From assembly GCA_016716525.1 (NCBI GenBank), contig JADJWE010000001.1, forward strand, positions 1,302,001 to 1,366,000: a stretch of 64,000 bases of DNA, written 5' to 3'. Each line of letters starts with the position of its first letter. Position 1 is the stretch's first letter. Shown here one piece after another: positions 7,907 through 16,372 of this stretch. The stretch is from Candidatus Flexicrinis affinis. Its GTDB lineage: Bacteria; Chloroflexota; Anaerolineae; Aggregatilineales; Phototrophicaceae. Under the pieces are notes generated by a model that was not told where the DNA came from, did no database searches, and saw nothing but the letters and a program-made list of their open reading frames with translations. The translations under genes were made by a program, and so were the position numbers.

Positions 7907-9202
7907 ATGGTCGCAATTCAGCACATTCACGGCCGCGAGGTCCTGGATTCCCGCGGCAACCCCACGGTCGAGGTCGACGTTCGACTGACCGATGGTACGC
8001 TTGGCCGGGCGATCGTGCCGAGCGGCGCTAGCACCGGCGAGCACGAGGCGCTCGAACTTCGTGACGGTGATAGCAAGCGTTACGGCGGCAAAGGCGTCCT
8101 TAAGGCCGTTGAGTCGGTAAACTCTGTGCTCGCACAAGCACTCGCCGGCACAGACCCGTTCAATCAGGTCGCGGTTGACCAGGCGATGCTCGATTTGGAC
8201 GGAACGCCGACCAAGAGCAAGCTGGGTGCGAACGCGATTCTCGGCGTCAGCATGGCCGTGGCGCGCGCTGCCGCAACCAGTGTTGGGCTGCCGCTCTACG
8301 CGTACTTGGGGGGCATTCATGCGCACGTGCTGCCGGTTCCGATGATGAACATCATGAACGGCGGGAAGCACGCGATTGGCAGCACCGACTTTCAGGAGTT
8401 CATGGTGATGCCGGTCGGCGCTGGCTCGTTCGCCGAGGCGCTCCAGATGGGCGTGGAGATCTATCAGGCGCTCAAGAAACTGCTGCACAAGAAAGGACAC
8501 GGCACAACTGTCGGCGACGAAGGCGGCTTTGCGCCGAGCCTCGGCAGCAATCAGGCGGCACTCGACGTCATTATGGAAGCGATCGCATCGGCAGGGTACA
8601 GCGCAGGGGACCAGGTCTTCATTGCACTTGACCCGGCGACCTCGGAGATCTACAAGGATGGCAAGTATCACCTCGAGATTGAGGGCAAGTCGCTCTCGGG
8701 TGAAGAGATGGTCGAGTTCTGGGCCGATTGGGCATCCCGGTACCCGATTATCTCGCTGGAAGACGGCCTCGCAGAGAATGACTGGGCCAACTGGAGCCGG
8801 CTCGTCGCCGCTATCGGCAATCGGGTACAGATCGTCGGCGACGACCTGTTGGTCACGAACACCGAACGCGTCAAGCGCGCGATCAAGGAGAAGGCCGCCA
8901 ATTCGCTGCTGTTCAAAGTCAACCAGATCGGTTCGCTGACCGAGGCCCTAGCGGCAGCGCAGATGAGCCAGCGGCACGGCTGGACGGTCGTGACTAGCCA
9001 CCGCAGCGGCGAGACGGAAGACAGCACGATTTCCGACCTTGCCGTAGCGATGAACGCTGGACAGATCAAGACCGGCGCACCGGCCCGTACCGACCGCGTG
9101 GCAAAGTACAATCAACTGCTTCGCATTGAAGAGCAGTTGGGATCGGCCGCAACGTATGCCGGACGTGCCGCTTTTCCGAACTTGGGGATGGCGCTCGACT
9201 AG
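7907..9202 (+). CDS. eno: Enolase
   Basis: 431 residues. It interconverts 2-phosphoglycerate and phosphoenolpyruvate in glycolysis. Typical blocks are present in order: REVLDSRGNPTVEV near the start, SGASTGEHEA (loop with the catalytic His region), GDEGGFAP, the metal ligands in SLEDGLAEND and GDDLLVTN, FKVNQIGSLTE with the catalytic Lys, and SHRSGETED. GAGGAG at 7892-7897 sets the ATG at 7907; the in-frame ATG at 7844 lies upstream of this ribosome site. It is divergent from iscS, and a TATAGT at 7861-7866 could be its -10. Confidence 0.98.
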   Translation: MVAIQHIHGREVLDSRGNPTVEVDVRLTDGTLGRAIVPSGASTGEHEALELRDGDSKRYGGKGVLKAVESVNSVLAQALAGTDPFNQVAVDQAMLDLDGTPTKSKLGANAILGVSMAVARAAATSVGLPLYAYLGGIHAHVLPVPMMNIMNGGKHAIGSTDFQEFMVMPVGAGSFAEALQMGVEIYQALKKLLHKKGHGTTVGDEGGFAPSLGSNQAALDVIMEAIASAGYSAGDQVFIALDPATSEIYKDGKYHLEIEGKSLSGEEMVEFWADWASRYPIISLEDGLAENDWANWSRLVAAIGNRVQIVGDDLLVTNTERVKRAIKEKAANSLLFKVNQIGSLTEALAAAQMSQRHGWTVVTSHRSGETEDSTISDLAVAMNAGQIKTGAPARTDRVAKYNQLLRIEEQLGSAATYAGRAAFPNLGMALD

Positions 9203-9249
9203 GGCGGCTTCTTGACCCCAGCCAGCGGCCGCTTTACAATCCGTCTGAC

Positions 9250-9322
9250 GCCCCCGTAGCTCAGTGGATAGAGCAGTCGCCTTCTAAGCGAAAGGTCGTA
9301 GGTTCGATCCCTACCGGGGGTA
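9250..9322 (+). tRNA. tRNA-Arg (anticodon UCU)
   Basis: A full cloverleaf: acceptor GCCCCCG (9250-9256) with CGGGGGT (9315-9321), D stem GCTC/GAGC, anticodon loop CTTCTAA (9281-9287) with TCT at 9283-9285, T stem GTAGG/CCTAC around TTCGATC, discriminator A at 9322. A20, an arginine identity base, is present. Two small oddities are a G1-U72 wobble pair and a G27-A43 mismatch at the top of the anticodon stem. CCA is not encoded. It reads AGA codons. Confidence 0.96.
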
Positions 9323-9336
9323 CAGTGGAAGAAACG

Positions 9337-9367
9337 AAGGCCGGGCAGCACGCCCGGCCTTGTTCAT
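9337..9367. terminator. Bidirectional rho-independent terminator
   Basis: A 10-bp perfect stem AAGGCCGGGC (9337-9346) / GCCCGGCCTT (9352-9361) with a 5-base loop, followed by TGTTCATTT on the plus strand. It ends the eno/tRNA-Arg side; on the minus strand it lies just after the stop of the BTAD-type gene but is followed by a weak T-run, so it mainly serves the plus strand. Confidence 0.75.
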
Positions 9368-10672
9368 TTAAACCGATTTCATCGCTTTGACGATTGCCTT
9401 TACGCGCGGGTCGCGCTTGGCCGCCGGCACACGTATCTCGAGTTCGGCAAGCACCTCGACCGCCTCAGGTCGCCGCCCAAGTCGCACGAGCAGTTCCGCC
9501 GTGTCCGCGCCCAATTCGATGCTTTCCGGTACTTCTCGAAGGGCTTCGCGATAAAGCGCGACCGCCTTCTCGATGGCCGACTGATTGTGATTGGGGTCGG
9601 CGTCGTATCTGGCTTCAAACCGCTCTGCAAGGAACCGAACCGCCTCGAGGTAGCCAGCCTGAATATCCTGTCTGCGAGTGAGGATCCAGTGATCGTCGTG
9701 GCCCTTCAAGAATGGCCCGCGGTACAGGTCGAGGACGCGCTGATAGTCAACTTCCGGATGTTCGTTGGACAGGTCGCGTGCGCGGATCAGAGCTTGTGTC
9801 CACTCGAACGCATCGTAGTTGATGAGCAGGCTTGGCTTGATTCGATAGGTGCCGTTTTGGTGTTCCAGTACCTCGAAATCGAAGGCGCGATGCAGCCTGC
9901 GTTTGGTAACATGAAACACGTTGGTAGCCTGCGCATCGGACAAGTCCCCCCAAAACGCCCGGTGGAAGTCGTCGCGGGTGATGACACCGCGATCGACCGC
10001 GAAGAACAGCAGCAGGCGCGGCAGGTGGCCCTCCCAATCCGTAATCAATTCGTCGTTGAAGAACACGAAGCCGGGGCCGAGCGCGAAGATGTCGAGCCGT
10101 CCGGTCGGTGCCTCGGGGCTGTGCTGCACCGCTTGCGTCACGACGCGGTCGTCATCGAGGATGATGGCGCGCGTTTGAGCGATCAGCGATACCCATGGGA
10201 AGCGAGGCTGTGACCGGCCATTGAATACGGTGATGTAGCGGTCGGGGAACTTGACGATCAGCTCTTCGAGGAAGCGGATCGTGCTGTCGGTCGCTGCGGC
10301 GAAGTCGTAGTCGTCCAGGATCAGGACGATGCGGTCGCCCTCGACCTGCTCGAAGTCCTTGAGCAGTCCCTCGATCGCCGCTTTACGAAACGCGCCCATG
10401 TTCTTGCCGATCATGGCATTTGCGGCGCTCGCATGGATGCCAAAGCTGGATGTCTGTGCGCTCAGGCTATCAACAATCCGGTCGAATAGGGTGACTTCGT
10501 CGAACGTTTCGGAAGAGAATGGCACGTAAAGCGTCGTCAGATCCGAATCGTTAAGGAGCGCTGCAGTCAGCGCGGTGCGATACTTGCTGTCAGGCTGTAG
10601 AATAACGACGCGAGCGTGTTCAGAGTACTCGCGAAACTTGCCGATGATATCGTGTATCTTGGTCTCGATCAC
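9368..10672 (-). CDS. BTAD/SARP-like regulator with degenerate ATPase domain
   Basis: 434 residues. The N-terminal half looks like a STAND/AAA-type fold: RIVLILDDYDF is a good Walker B, but the expected Walker A position reads ILQPDSKYRTALTAAL and lacks GxxGxGK(T/S), so ATP binding is doubtful. The middle (about residues 210-280) has winged-helix features with VFHVTKRRLHRAF, as in SARP DNA-binding domains. The C-terminal part (about 285-430) is helical and TPR-like, matching bacterial transcriptional activation domains. This resembles large regulators common in Chloroflexota but is shorter. Target genes are unknown; the membrane-protein gene at 10778 is divergent from it. Confidence 0.75.
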   Translation of the reverse strand: MIETKIHDIIGKFREYSEHARVVILQPDSKYRTALTAALLNDSDLTTLYVPFSSETFDEVTLFDRIVDSLSAQTSSFGIHASAANAMIGKNMGAFRKAAIEGLLKDFEQVEGDRIVLILDDYDFAAATDSTIRFLEELIVKFPDRYITVFNGRSQPRFPWVSLIAQTRAIILDDDRVVTQAVQHSPEAPTGRLDIFALGPGFVFFNDELITDWEGHLPRLLLFFAVDRGVITRDDFHRAFWGDLSDAQATNVFHVTKRRLHRAFDFEVLEHQNGTYRIKPSLLINYDAFEWTQALIRARDLSNEHPEVDYQRVLDLYRGPFLKGHDDHWILTRRQDIQAGYLEAVRFLAERFEARYDADPNHNQSAIEKAVALYREALREVPESIELGADTAELLVRLGRRPEAVEVLAELEIRVPAAKRDPRVKAIVKAMKSV

Positions 10673-10777
10673 GGCTCACTTATCCCTACTAAAGCTTGCG
10701 AACTTACGAGGTCGATTATAGCGCGTCGCTCAGATTTTGTCACACTTCACGTTTCTGGATTGTAAGAGGCTGCATAA

Positions 10778-11338
10778 GTGACAAGTCAACCCGAAGGCAA
10801 TACCGAGACGAAACCCGGCCGTCCGCTGGGGCTCTCACTTGCGATTATCCTGAGCGTGGGGCTGTATGTCGTCCTGCCGATGTTTCAGCTCATCGTACAA
10901 GTAGGGTTGCAGGAACGCATCAGCCAGATCGACTCACCCATTGTCGTCGACGGGCAGGAGCTGACAGCAGGCGCGTCCGGTGGTTCGTTTGTGCTCGTTG
11001 GCGAGTCGGAGTTGATCGTGCAGACGGTTGCCGCCGGCGTATTTCTGGTTCTGGCAATCTTCGCCTGGCGCGGGCGTCCGCGTGGAATCCGTACTGCATT
11101 CACGGCAGCGGTGCTTCTGTATGCAGGCGTAACCGCGTACGTGACTGCCCGCACGCTGTTGGCGCGCAGCGACATCTCCGCCGGCATCAGCTCCGCCGAC
11201 GACCTCGTGCGTCAGCTGCTATGCGGCGTGCTGGTGACAACCGTGCTCATTCCGCTATATGTGGTGTGGTATATCAATCGTGCCCCGGCGCGAGCGTTCT
11301 ACCGGGGCACGTATGCCGTCGAGGAGACAGCGCGCTAG
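10778..11338 (+). CDS. Four-helix membrane protein of unknown function
   Basis: 186 residues from a GTG; AAGAGG at 10764-10769 lies 8 bases upstream. Hydrophobic helices are near residues 18-42, 78-95, 105-122 and 143-165. Between helices 1 and 2 is a loop of about 35 residues that is probably outside. No motif is recognisable. It is divergent from the BTAD-type regulator, which makes it a candidate target, and its stop overlaps the convergent acyl-CoA ligase gene by 4 bases. Confidence 0.7.
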   Translation: MTSQPEGNTETKPGRPLGLSLAIILSVGLYVVLPMFQLIVQVGLQERISQIDSPIVVDGQELTAGASGGSFVLVGESELIVQTVAAGVFLVLAIFAWRGRPRGIRTAFTAAVLLYAGVTAYVTARTLLARSDISAGISSADDLVRQLLCGVLVTTVLIPLYVVWYINRAPARAFYRGTYAVEETAR

Positions 11339-13089
11339 TTCGCCGACTTGCCGCGCGATTCCATCTCGAGTCGAACCAGCTCGCGGCGAAGGGTCTTGCC
11401 AACGGCCGACTTTGGCAGCTCGTCGATAAACGAGATGCGGCGCGGCACTTCGTACGGGGCAAGGTGTTCGCCTGCAAACTGGATGAGGTCTGCCTCCGTA
11501 ACCTCAGCGCCTTCGGCTTTGACAACCCACGCCTTGAGCGTCTCCTGCCCGGCCTTCTCAGGGTGCGGCACTGCCGCTACACCAACCTCTGCCACGGCGG
11601 GATGATTCTTGAGCACCTTTTCGATCGCATTCGGGTATACGTTGAACCCGCCGATGAGGGCCATATCCTTCTTGCGATCGACGATGTAGAAGTAACCGTC
11701 CTCATCCATGCGGGCAATATCGCCCGTATACAGCCACGTCTTGCCGTTGTGTTCGCGCAAGACCTTGACCGTCTCGTCCGGCATGTTGTGATATCCAAGC
11801 ATGATCTGTGGGCCGGCCATCAGCAGTTCACCGACCTCGCCGACTGGCACGTCCGTCTCGCCGTCGTCAAGGCTGACGATGCGCATGTCGGTATCCGGCA
11901 GCGGCAGACCGATTGAACCGACGCGGTTCTCGCCTCGAAGCGGGTTGACGTGGGTCGCCGTTGGCGCTTCGCTCATGCCGAAACCTTCAAGCAGCGTGCC
12001 GCCGCTCAGGCGCTCGAACTCGACCTTGATCGAAGGCGGCAGCGGCGCCGACCCGCTCAGACATGCGCGTACAGAGCGCAGGCTGAGTTCGCCAGACTGC
12101 ACCTTCGGATGGGTGTTGATGGCGTTGTACAACGCGGGGACGCCGTGGAACAGCGTAGGCTTGAACTTGTGGATACAGTCCACCACCTCGTTGATCTCGC
12201 GCGCATTTGGGACCAGCACAATGGTCGATCCCAGCTTGGCGGCCATCGCCAATACGGCGACCATGCCGAACACGTGGAAGAACGGGATCGCGCCGAGGAA
12301 TGTCTCCTGTTCGCCGGGTACGCCGTCGACCGCCAGAAACGATTCCTGCTGAAGCATGTTGGCGACAAGATTCGCGTGGGTAGCGACTGCTGCTTTGGAA
12401 ACCCCGGTCGTGCCGCCGGTGTACTGGAACAACGCGATGTCGGCAGGCTTGACAGTAACGCTCGGCTTTTTCCCTGCATACGCCGTGAGCAAGTCCTGCA
12501 GCCAAACGTCTCCGCTCGGCAGCGATTCGATAAAGTGTCCGTCTTTCTTCTCGCGTGCGATCTGGAACAGGACTCTCGCGAGGGGCGGAAGGTATTCTTT
12601 GACGTTGGTGACGATGACAGTCTTGATATGCGTCTTTGGCTGAGCACGTTTGACGACTTTGTAGAACATGCTCATCGTAATGATGATCTCGGCGCCACAG
12701 TCTTTGAGCTGATACTCGAGTCGATCGGCGGGGTAGGTCGGGTTTGCGGCCGCTACCGCGCCGCCGGCCTTGAGCACGGCAAAGAATGCGATGACGAACG
12801 CCGCGATGTTGGGCATCATGAGGGCAACACGATCGCCCTTCTTTAGCCCAAGGTCAACAAGCGCACACGCCAATGCATCCGACTGGCGGTCGAGTTCGCC
12901 GTAGCTCAGGTTCGACGCGACGCGACCGATCAAGGGTAGGTGCGCGCTCGTGATCAATGCGGGGTGATTGGGGAGGCGTTTCGCCGTTTCCTGCACGAAG
13001 TGATGCAGCGGGACGTCAGGGTAATTCAGCGTGTGCGGCGTTTTCTCGTGGTAGAGCTTGAGCCACGGTCGGTCAGCGTAGGTAGTCAT
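11335..13089 (-). CDS. fadD: Long-chain fatty acid-CoA ligase (AMP-binding family)
   Basis: 584 residues. It activates fatty acids as acyl-AMP and then acyl-CoA. The ATP signature YTGGTTGVSKAA, the adenylate-binding GFGMSEAP, YTGDIARMDEDGY, the hinge DRKKDM and the C-terminal catalytic Lys in PKSAVGKTLRREL are all present. The start at 13089 (MTTYADRPWLK) is preferred; the 48-codon upstream extension runs into the thioesterase region and shows no family similarity. A YbgC-type thioesterase gene lies 104 bases upstream on the same strand, so the pair may control acyl-CoA turnover. Confidence 0.95.
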   Translation of the reverse strand: MTTYADRPWLKLYHEKTPHTLNYPDVPLHHFVQETAKRLPNHPALITSAHLPLIGRVASNLSYGELDRQSDALACALVDLGLKKGDRVALMMPNIAAFVIAFFAVLKAGGAVAAANPTYPADRLEYQLKDCGAEIIITMSMFYKVVKRAQPKTHIKTVIVTNVKEYLPPLARVLFQIAREKKDGHFIESLPSGDVWLQDLLTAYAGKKPSVTVKPADIALFQYTGGTTGVSKAAVATHANLVANMLQQESFLAVDGVPGEQETFLGAIPFFHVFGMVAVLAMAAKLGSTIVLVPNAREINEVVDCIHKFKPTLFHGVPALYNAINTHPKVQSGELSLRSVRACLSGSAPLPPSIKVEFERLSGGTLLEGFGMSEAPTATHVNPLRGENRVGSIGLPLPDTDMRIVSLDDGETDVPVGEVGELLMAGPQIMLGYHNMPDETVKVLREHNGKTWLYTGDIARMDEDGYFYIVDRKKDMALIGGFNVYPNAIEKVLKNHPAVAEVGVAAVPHPEKAGQETLKAWVVKAEGAEVTEADLIQFAGEHLAPYEVPRRISFIDELPKSAVGKTLRRELVRLEMESRGKSAN

Positions 13090-13193
13090 ACGTGTTATGA
13101 ACTCCGTTTCTCTTGTGTTGATGGCGCAGAAGCCCCACCTGAATTTGGCACTGAGTATAGGCCAATTGACCGCCTTCGTAAACGACTCCCAAG

Positions 13194-13622
13194 CTACTTC
13201 GGCGCAGTGCCGGCAGATGCCCAGTCGCGCCAACGCGGCGGAATGAGCGCGACGGTGCCGTCACGCTTCACGCAAATGTGGCGTGTTTCTCCGGTCGCGT
13301 GCACGTCGCCGGTGTCTGCATTGGTCACCTGATAGACAAAACGCATGCCCCGGCTTTGTACCTCAGAGATCCAGCACCGCACGCGGATCTGCTGGCCGTA
13401 GACTGCTGGGCGCGCATAACGCACATGCGCCTCAGTCACGGCGAGATTGAACCCGTCCTCTTCGAAGCGGGCATAGTTCTCGCCACGCTGGCGCATGTAC
13501 TCGCTGCGCGCCTCCTCGAAATAGACGAGGTACTGGCTGTGGTGGACAATCCGCATGGCATCCGTCTCGGCGTATCTGACCCACAGGACGGACTCGGCGA
13601 CGAAGCGGTCGGTTGGCAGCAT
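13194..13622 (-). CDS. Acyl-CoA thioesterase, YbgC/4HBT hotdog family
   Basis: 142 residues from the ATG at 13622 (MLPTDRFVAE). The family signature is clear: VRYAETDAMRIVHHSQYLVY, with the catalytic Asp in ETD, followed by the helix FEEARSEYMRQRG. Hotdog-fold thioesterases of this type hydrolyse acyl-CoA to free acid. It is upstream of the acyl-CoA ligase in the same direction, giving opposite reactions in one transcript. The frame extends 45 codons upstream but that part overlaps the divergent gene region and has low-complexity, non-homologous sequence. Confidence 0.9.
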   Translation of the reverse strand: MLPTDRFVAESVLWVRYAETDAMRIVHHSQYLVYFEEARSEYMRQRGENYARFEEDGFNLAVTEAHVRYARPAVYGQQIRVRCWISEVQSRGMRFVYQVTNADTGDVHATGETRHICVKRDGTVALIPPRWRDWASAGTAPK

Positions 13623-13756
13623 TGGCAACCCCTGAGAGTAGTCGAAGCATCTGGGAAATTGTACCGCGTTGCGGCGGCGGACGGCTGGTGTCGGGGTATA
13701 CTTCAGGCCTCGACTCGATGTCGACATCAACGTTCGGCCGGTGTGAGGTAATGGCA

Positions 13757-14974
13757 ATGCGCAGGCTCAGTTTGACGGTTGCAGTGGTTCTCGCGGCAGT
13801 GTTCGTGTCCGCTAGTGTATATGCTCAAGGCGACGATCCCCTCGCCTTTTATGATGGTATCGAGACATCGCGGGCGGACGACGGGGGCTTCGTACTCGGA
13901 AGCCTTGACGCCCCTATTGCAGTCGTCGTGTTCGCCGATTTCATGTGCCCGCATTGCCAGACGTATGTCGAGACTACGCACGAATTCATCGACGCGTTTG
14001 TCCGCACAGGCCAAGCACGGCTTGAGTATCGGCTGTACCCCATCGTTCACCCGACGTACTCGGCGCTTACGGCGCAGTTGGCAGAGTGTGCCGAGGTACA
14101 GCGCGACGGCGCGTTCTGGCCTGCGCATGACGTTCTGTACAGCCTCGCGGGTGAAGGTCAGATCGGCCCTAACACCTCGGAAGCGCTTGCAGAGGCTCTC
14201 GACTTGGATGTCGCGAAACTGGATACATGCGCCGCCGACGCCTCGCAGTACATCACCGACCTCGATCTTGGCACGGCTCTTGGCGTCAGCGGGACGCCTG
14301 CAACTGCGGTGCGACTTGAAGATGGCACGTTGGGTTGGGCGTACCTGCGCGACCAAATCTTCAACCGCGGCGGTCTGCCCATCAGCCTCTTGACCGAAAT
14401 CGTTGAGGCGGAGGACGTATCGTCGGTGGTGATTGTCCCGTCGCCGCTCTTGGCAAGCCTCGTGACGGACTCGGGGTGCGCAAACCCGTGCTGGCAGGGG
14501 ATTACGCCGGGGCAAACGCTGTTGATCGACGCGCTTGACATCATCCGCGATGATCGCCAGCATGTGGAGATTACCGAGACATCGACCGGCGACGCGGACG
14601 CACTGACGTGGCGCCGATTCGACAGCCGACTCAACGAGCCAAACTACATCATCGCGAATGCCGCCGGTGAGGTCGACATTATCTCGCTGATCGATGTATC
14701 AGATTACGGACTCGGCGATGTGGTCGACAATCTCGGCGACCCGTCGTTGGCGCTCGGATTCAGCACGGATGACGGCAGCGCGGTTCTGTATATCATCTAC
14801 CCGGATATCGCGACGATCGTCATCGTCTTGACCGCTCCGGACGACGGTTTGAGCGAGGAAAGCCTTGTAGTTGGCGCGCAGTACTTCTCTGACGATGCGA
14901 TGGCGCTGTTGCTTGAGGATGCGGGCGCGGCCGAATGGACGGGTTACGACGGCCTCGACGACTACATCCGTTAG
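13757..14974 (+). CDS. Secreted DsbA-like thioredoxin-fold protein with extra C-terminal domain
   Basis: 405 residues. A signal peptide (MRRLSLTVAVVLAAVFVSA) ends at about VYA|Q. Residues 45-220 form a DsbA-type domain: DAPIAVVVFADFMCPHCQTY gives the CPHC redox motif, and GVSGTPATAV has the cis-Pro loop. The last 180 residues, with a CANPCWQGI pair, are a second domain I do not recognise. GAGG at 13745-13748 is 8 bases from the ATG at 13757 and only 2 from the ATG at 13751, so 13757 is chosen. It probably acts outside the membrane in thiol oxidation or disulfide exchange. Its stop overlaps hisE by 4 bases. Confidence 0.87.
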   Translation: MRRLSLTVAVVLAAVFVSASVYAQGDDPLAFYDGIETSRADDGGFVLGSLDAPIAVVVFADFMCPHCQTYVETTHEFIDAFVRTGQARLEYRLYPIVHPTYSALTAQLAECAEVQRDGAFWPAHDVLYSLAGEGQIGPNTSEALAEALDLDVAKLDTCAADASQYITDLDLGTALGVSGTPATAVRLEDGTLGWAYLRDQIFNRGGLPISLLTEIVEAEDVSSVVIVPSPLLASLVTDSGCANPCWQGITPGQTLLIDALDIIRDDRQHVEITETSTGDADALTWRRFDSRLNEPNYIIANAAGEVDIISLIDVSDYGLGDVVDNLGDPSLALGFSTDDGSAVLYIIYPDIATIVIVLTAPDDGLSEESLVVGAQYFSDDAMALLLEDAGAAEWTGYDGLDDYIR

Positions 14975-15258
14975 TCAGGCTTGTGGCGTTGGGCGAGCTC
15001 AGCCTCGATATCGGCAAGGCTTACGCCCAGCTCCGACCACAGTACGAGTAGGTGGTAGAGGAGGTCGGCACTCTCGGAGACTTGGCGAGGCTTGTCCTGC
15101 GCAAGCGCCGCGATGACGACCTCCACCGCCTCTTCTCCGACCTTCTGGGCCATCTTCGGCAGCCCGGCGTCGATGAGCGTGTTGGTGTAGCTGCCCGCCT
15201 TCGGGTGGCTGCGCCTATCAGCGATTAGGGTTTCGAGCCGATTCAAGATACTAGTCAC
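14971..15258 (-). CDS. hisE: Phosphoribosyl-ATP pyrophosphatase HisE
   Basis: 95 residues. It hydrolyses phosphoribosyl-ATP to phosphoribosyl-AMP, step 2 of histidine synthesis. The MazG-like helical core has the acidic metal-binding motif KVGEEAVEVVIAAL and ESADLLYHLLVLW. A GTG start at 15258 is chosen because AAGGA lies upstream and it overlaps the end of hisI (GTGACTAG), the usual coupling; a longer in-frame start at 15303 would lie deep inside hisI. It is the last gene of hisHAFIE. Confidence 0.95.
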   Translation of the reverse strand: MTSILNRLETLIADRRSHPKAGSYTNTLIDAGLPKMAQKVGEEAVEVVIAALAQDKPRQVSESADLLYHLLVLWSELGVSLADIEAELAQRHKPD

Positions 15259-15595
15259 GGGTGCTTTCCTTACGGAGTACACGGTGGAAACATGAGATTT
15301 CACCGGTGTGGCAGGCTGGCCCTGCGGGTTCGACCTCGATCAGCAGCGCGTCCGCGTCGCAATCCACCAATATACGAACGACGCGCTGGGTGTTGCCACT
15401 CGTTTCGCCTTTGTGCCACAACGCCTGCCGAGACCGACTCCAAAACACGGTCTCGCCAAGCTCCAGCGTCATCTGGAGCGACTGCCGGTTCATGTAGGCC
15501 ACGGTCAGCACCTGCATGGTAGCAGCATCTTGTACGATCGCCGCGACCAACCCGTTCGAGTCCCACTTAATCTGGTCAACGCTGACTGCGTCCAC
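15251..15595 (-). CDS. hisI: Phosphoribosyl-AMP cyclohydrolase HisI
   Basis: 114 residues, GTG start one base after the hisF stop. It opens the purine ring of phosphoribosyl-AMP, step 3 of histidine synthesis. The signature is complete: WSRSRQALWHKGETSGN, the metal site DCDADALL, and the zinc Cys in PACHTGEISCF. hisI and hisE are separate here, not fused as in enterobacteria. Confidence 0.97.
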   Translation of the reverse strand: MDAVSVDQIKWDSNGLVAAIVQDAATMQVLTVAYMNRQSLQMTLELGETVFWSRSRQALWHKGETSGNTQRVVRILVDCDADALLIEVEPAGPACHTGEISCFHRVLRKESTRD

Positions 15596-15596
15596 G

Positions 15597-16370
15597 CTAT
15601 GTGTTCTCCCAGCCGGTCATGCGCACAGATACCCCACGTTCATCCAGATAACGCTTCAGGTCGCCGACGCGCAGTTCGTTGAAGTGAAACAGACTTGCGG
15701 CCAGCGCCGCGTCGGCGCCGCCCACCGTCAATGCGTCTGCGAAGTGTTCGGCGCTGCCCGCCCCGCCTGATGCGATCACGGGGATCGTTACGGCTTCAGC
15801 GACAGCCGCGGTAAGTTCGAGAGCGTAACCCGCTTTTGTACCGTCTCGATCCATACTTGTCAGCAGTATTTCGCCTGCCCCGCGCGATTCGCACTCTCTC
15901 GCCCACTCGACCGCCCGCAGCGGCGTAGGGATGCGCCCACCGTTGATGTGTACGATCCACTCGCCGTCGATTCGCTTGGGATCGATGGCAACGACGATAC
16001 ACTGGCTCCCGAATGCCCACGCTCCAGCGTCAATCAAGTCGGGCGTGCGAACCGCCGCGCTGTTGATCGAAACCTTATCTGCTCCGGAGAGCAGCGTATC
16101 GCGGATGTCGTCGATTGTACGAATGCCTCCGCCGACACAGAATGGGATGAACAACGTGTCGGCGACACTGCGGACCATTTCGAGCGTCGTGGCGCGTCCT
16201 TCGTGCGACGCCGTGATGTCGAGGAAGACGAGTTCATCGGCGCCTTCACGGTCGTAAAACGCGGCCTGTTCGACCGGATCGCCGGCATCGACAAGGTTGA
16301 CGAAGTTCACGCCTTTTACGACCCGCCCGTTGTGAACGTCGAGGCAAGGGATGATGCGCTTTGCCAACAT
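15597..16370 (-). CDS. hisF: Imidazole glycerol phosphate synthase cyclase subunit HisF
   Basis: 257 residues, a beta/alpha barrel. With HisH it makes imidazole glycerol phosphate and AICAR. Catalytic Asp11 in IIPCLDVHNGRVVKG and the second Asp in LLTSMDRDGTKAGY (about 130 normally, here in the matching barrel strand) are present, as are phosphate-binding CVGGGIR and ASGGAGS. The gap to hisA is 2 bases. Confidence 0.98.
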   Translation of the reverse strand: MLAKRIIPCLDVHNGRVVKGVNFVNLVDAGDPVEQAAFYDREGADELVFLDITASHEGRATTLEMVRSVADTLFIPFCVGGGIRTIDDIRDTLLSGADKVSINSAAVRTPDLIDAGAWAFGSQCIVVAIDPKRIDGEWIVHINGGRIPTPLRAVEWARECESRGAGEILLTSMDRDGTKAGYALELTAAVAEAVTIPVIASGGAGSAEHFADALTVGGADAALAASLFHFNELRVGDLKRYLDERGVSVRMTGWENT

Positions 16371-16372
16371 GA

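Noticed and set aside
10696..11916. A 406-codon open frame on the plus strand
   Set aside because: It overlaps the membrane-protein gene in another frame and the acyl-CoA ligase on the other strand; composition is Arg-rich with no family resemblance. It is a GC-rich shadow frame.
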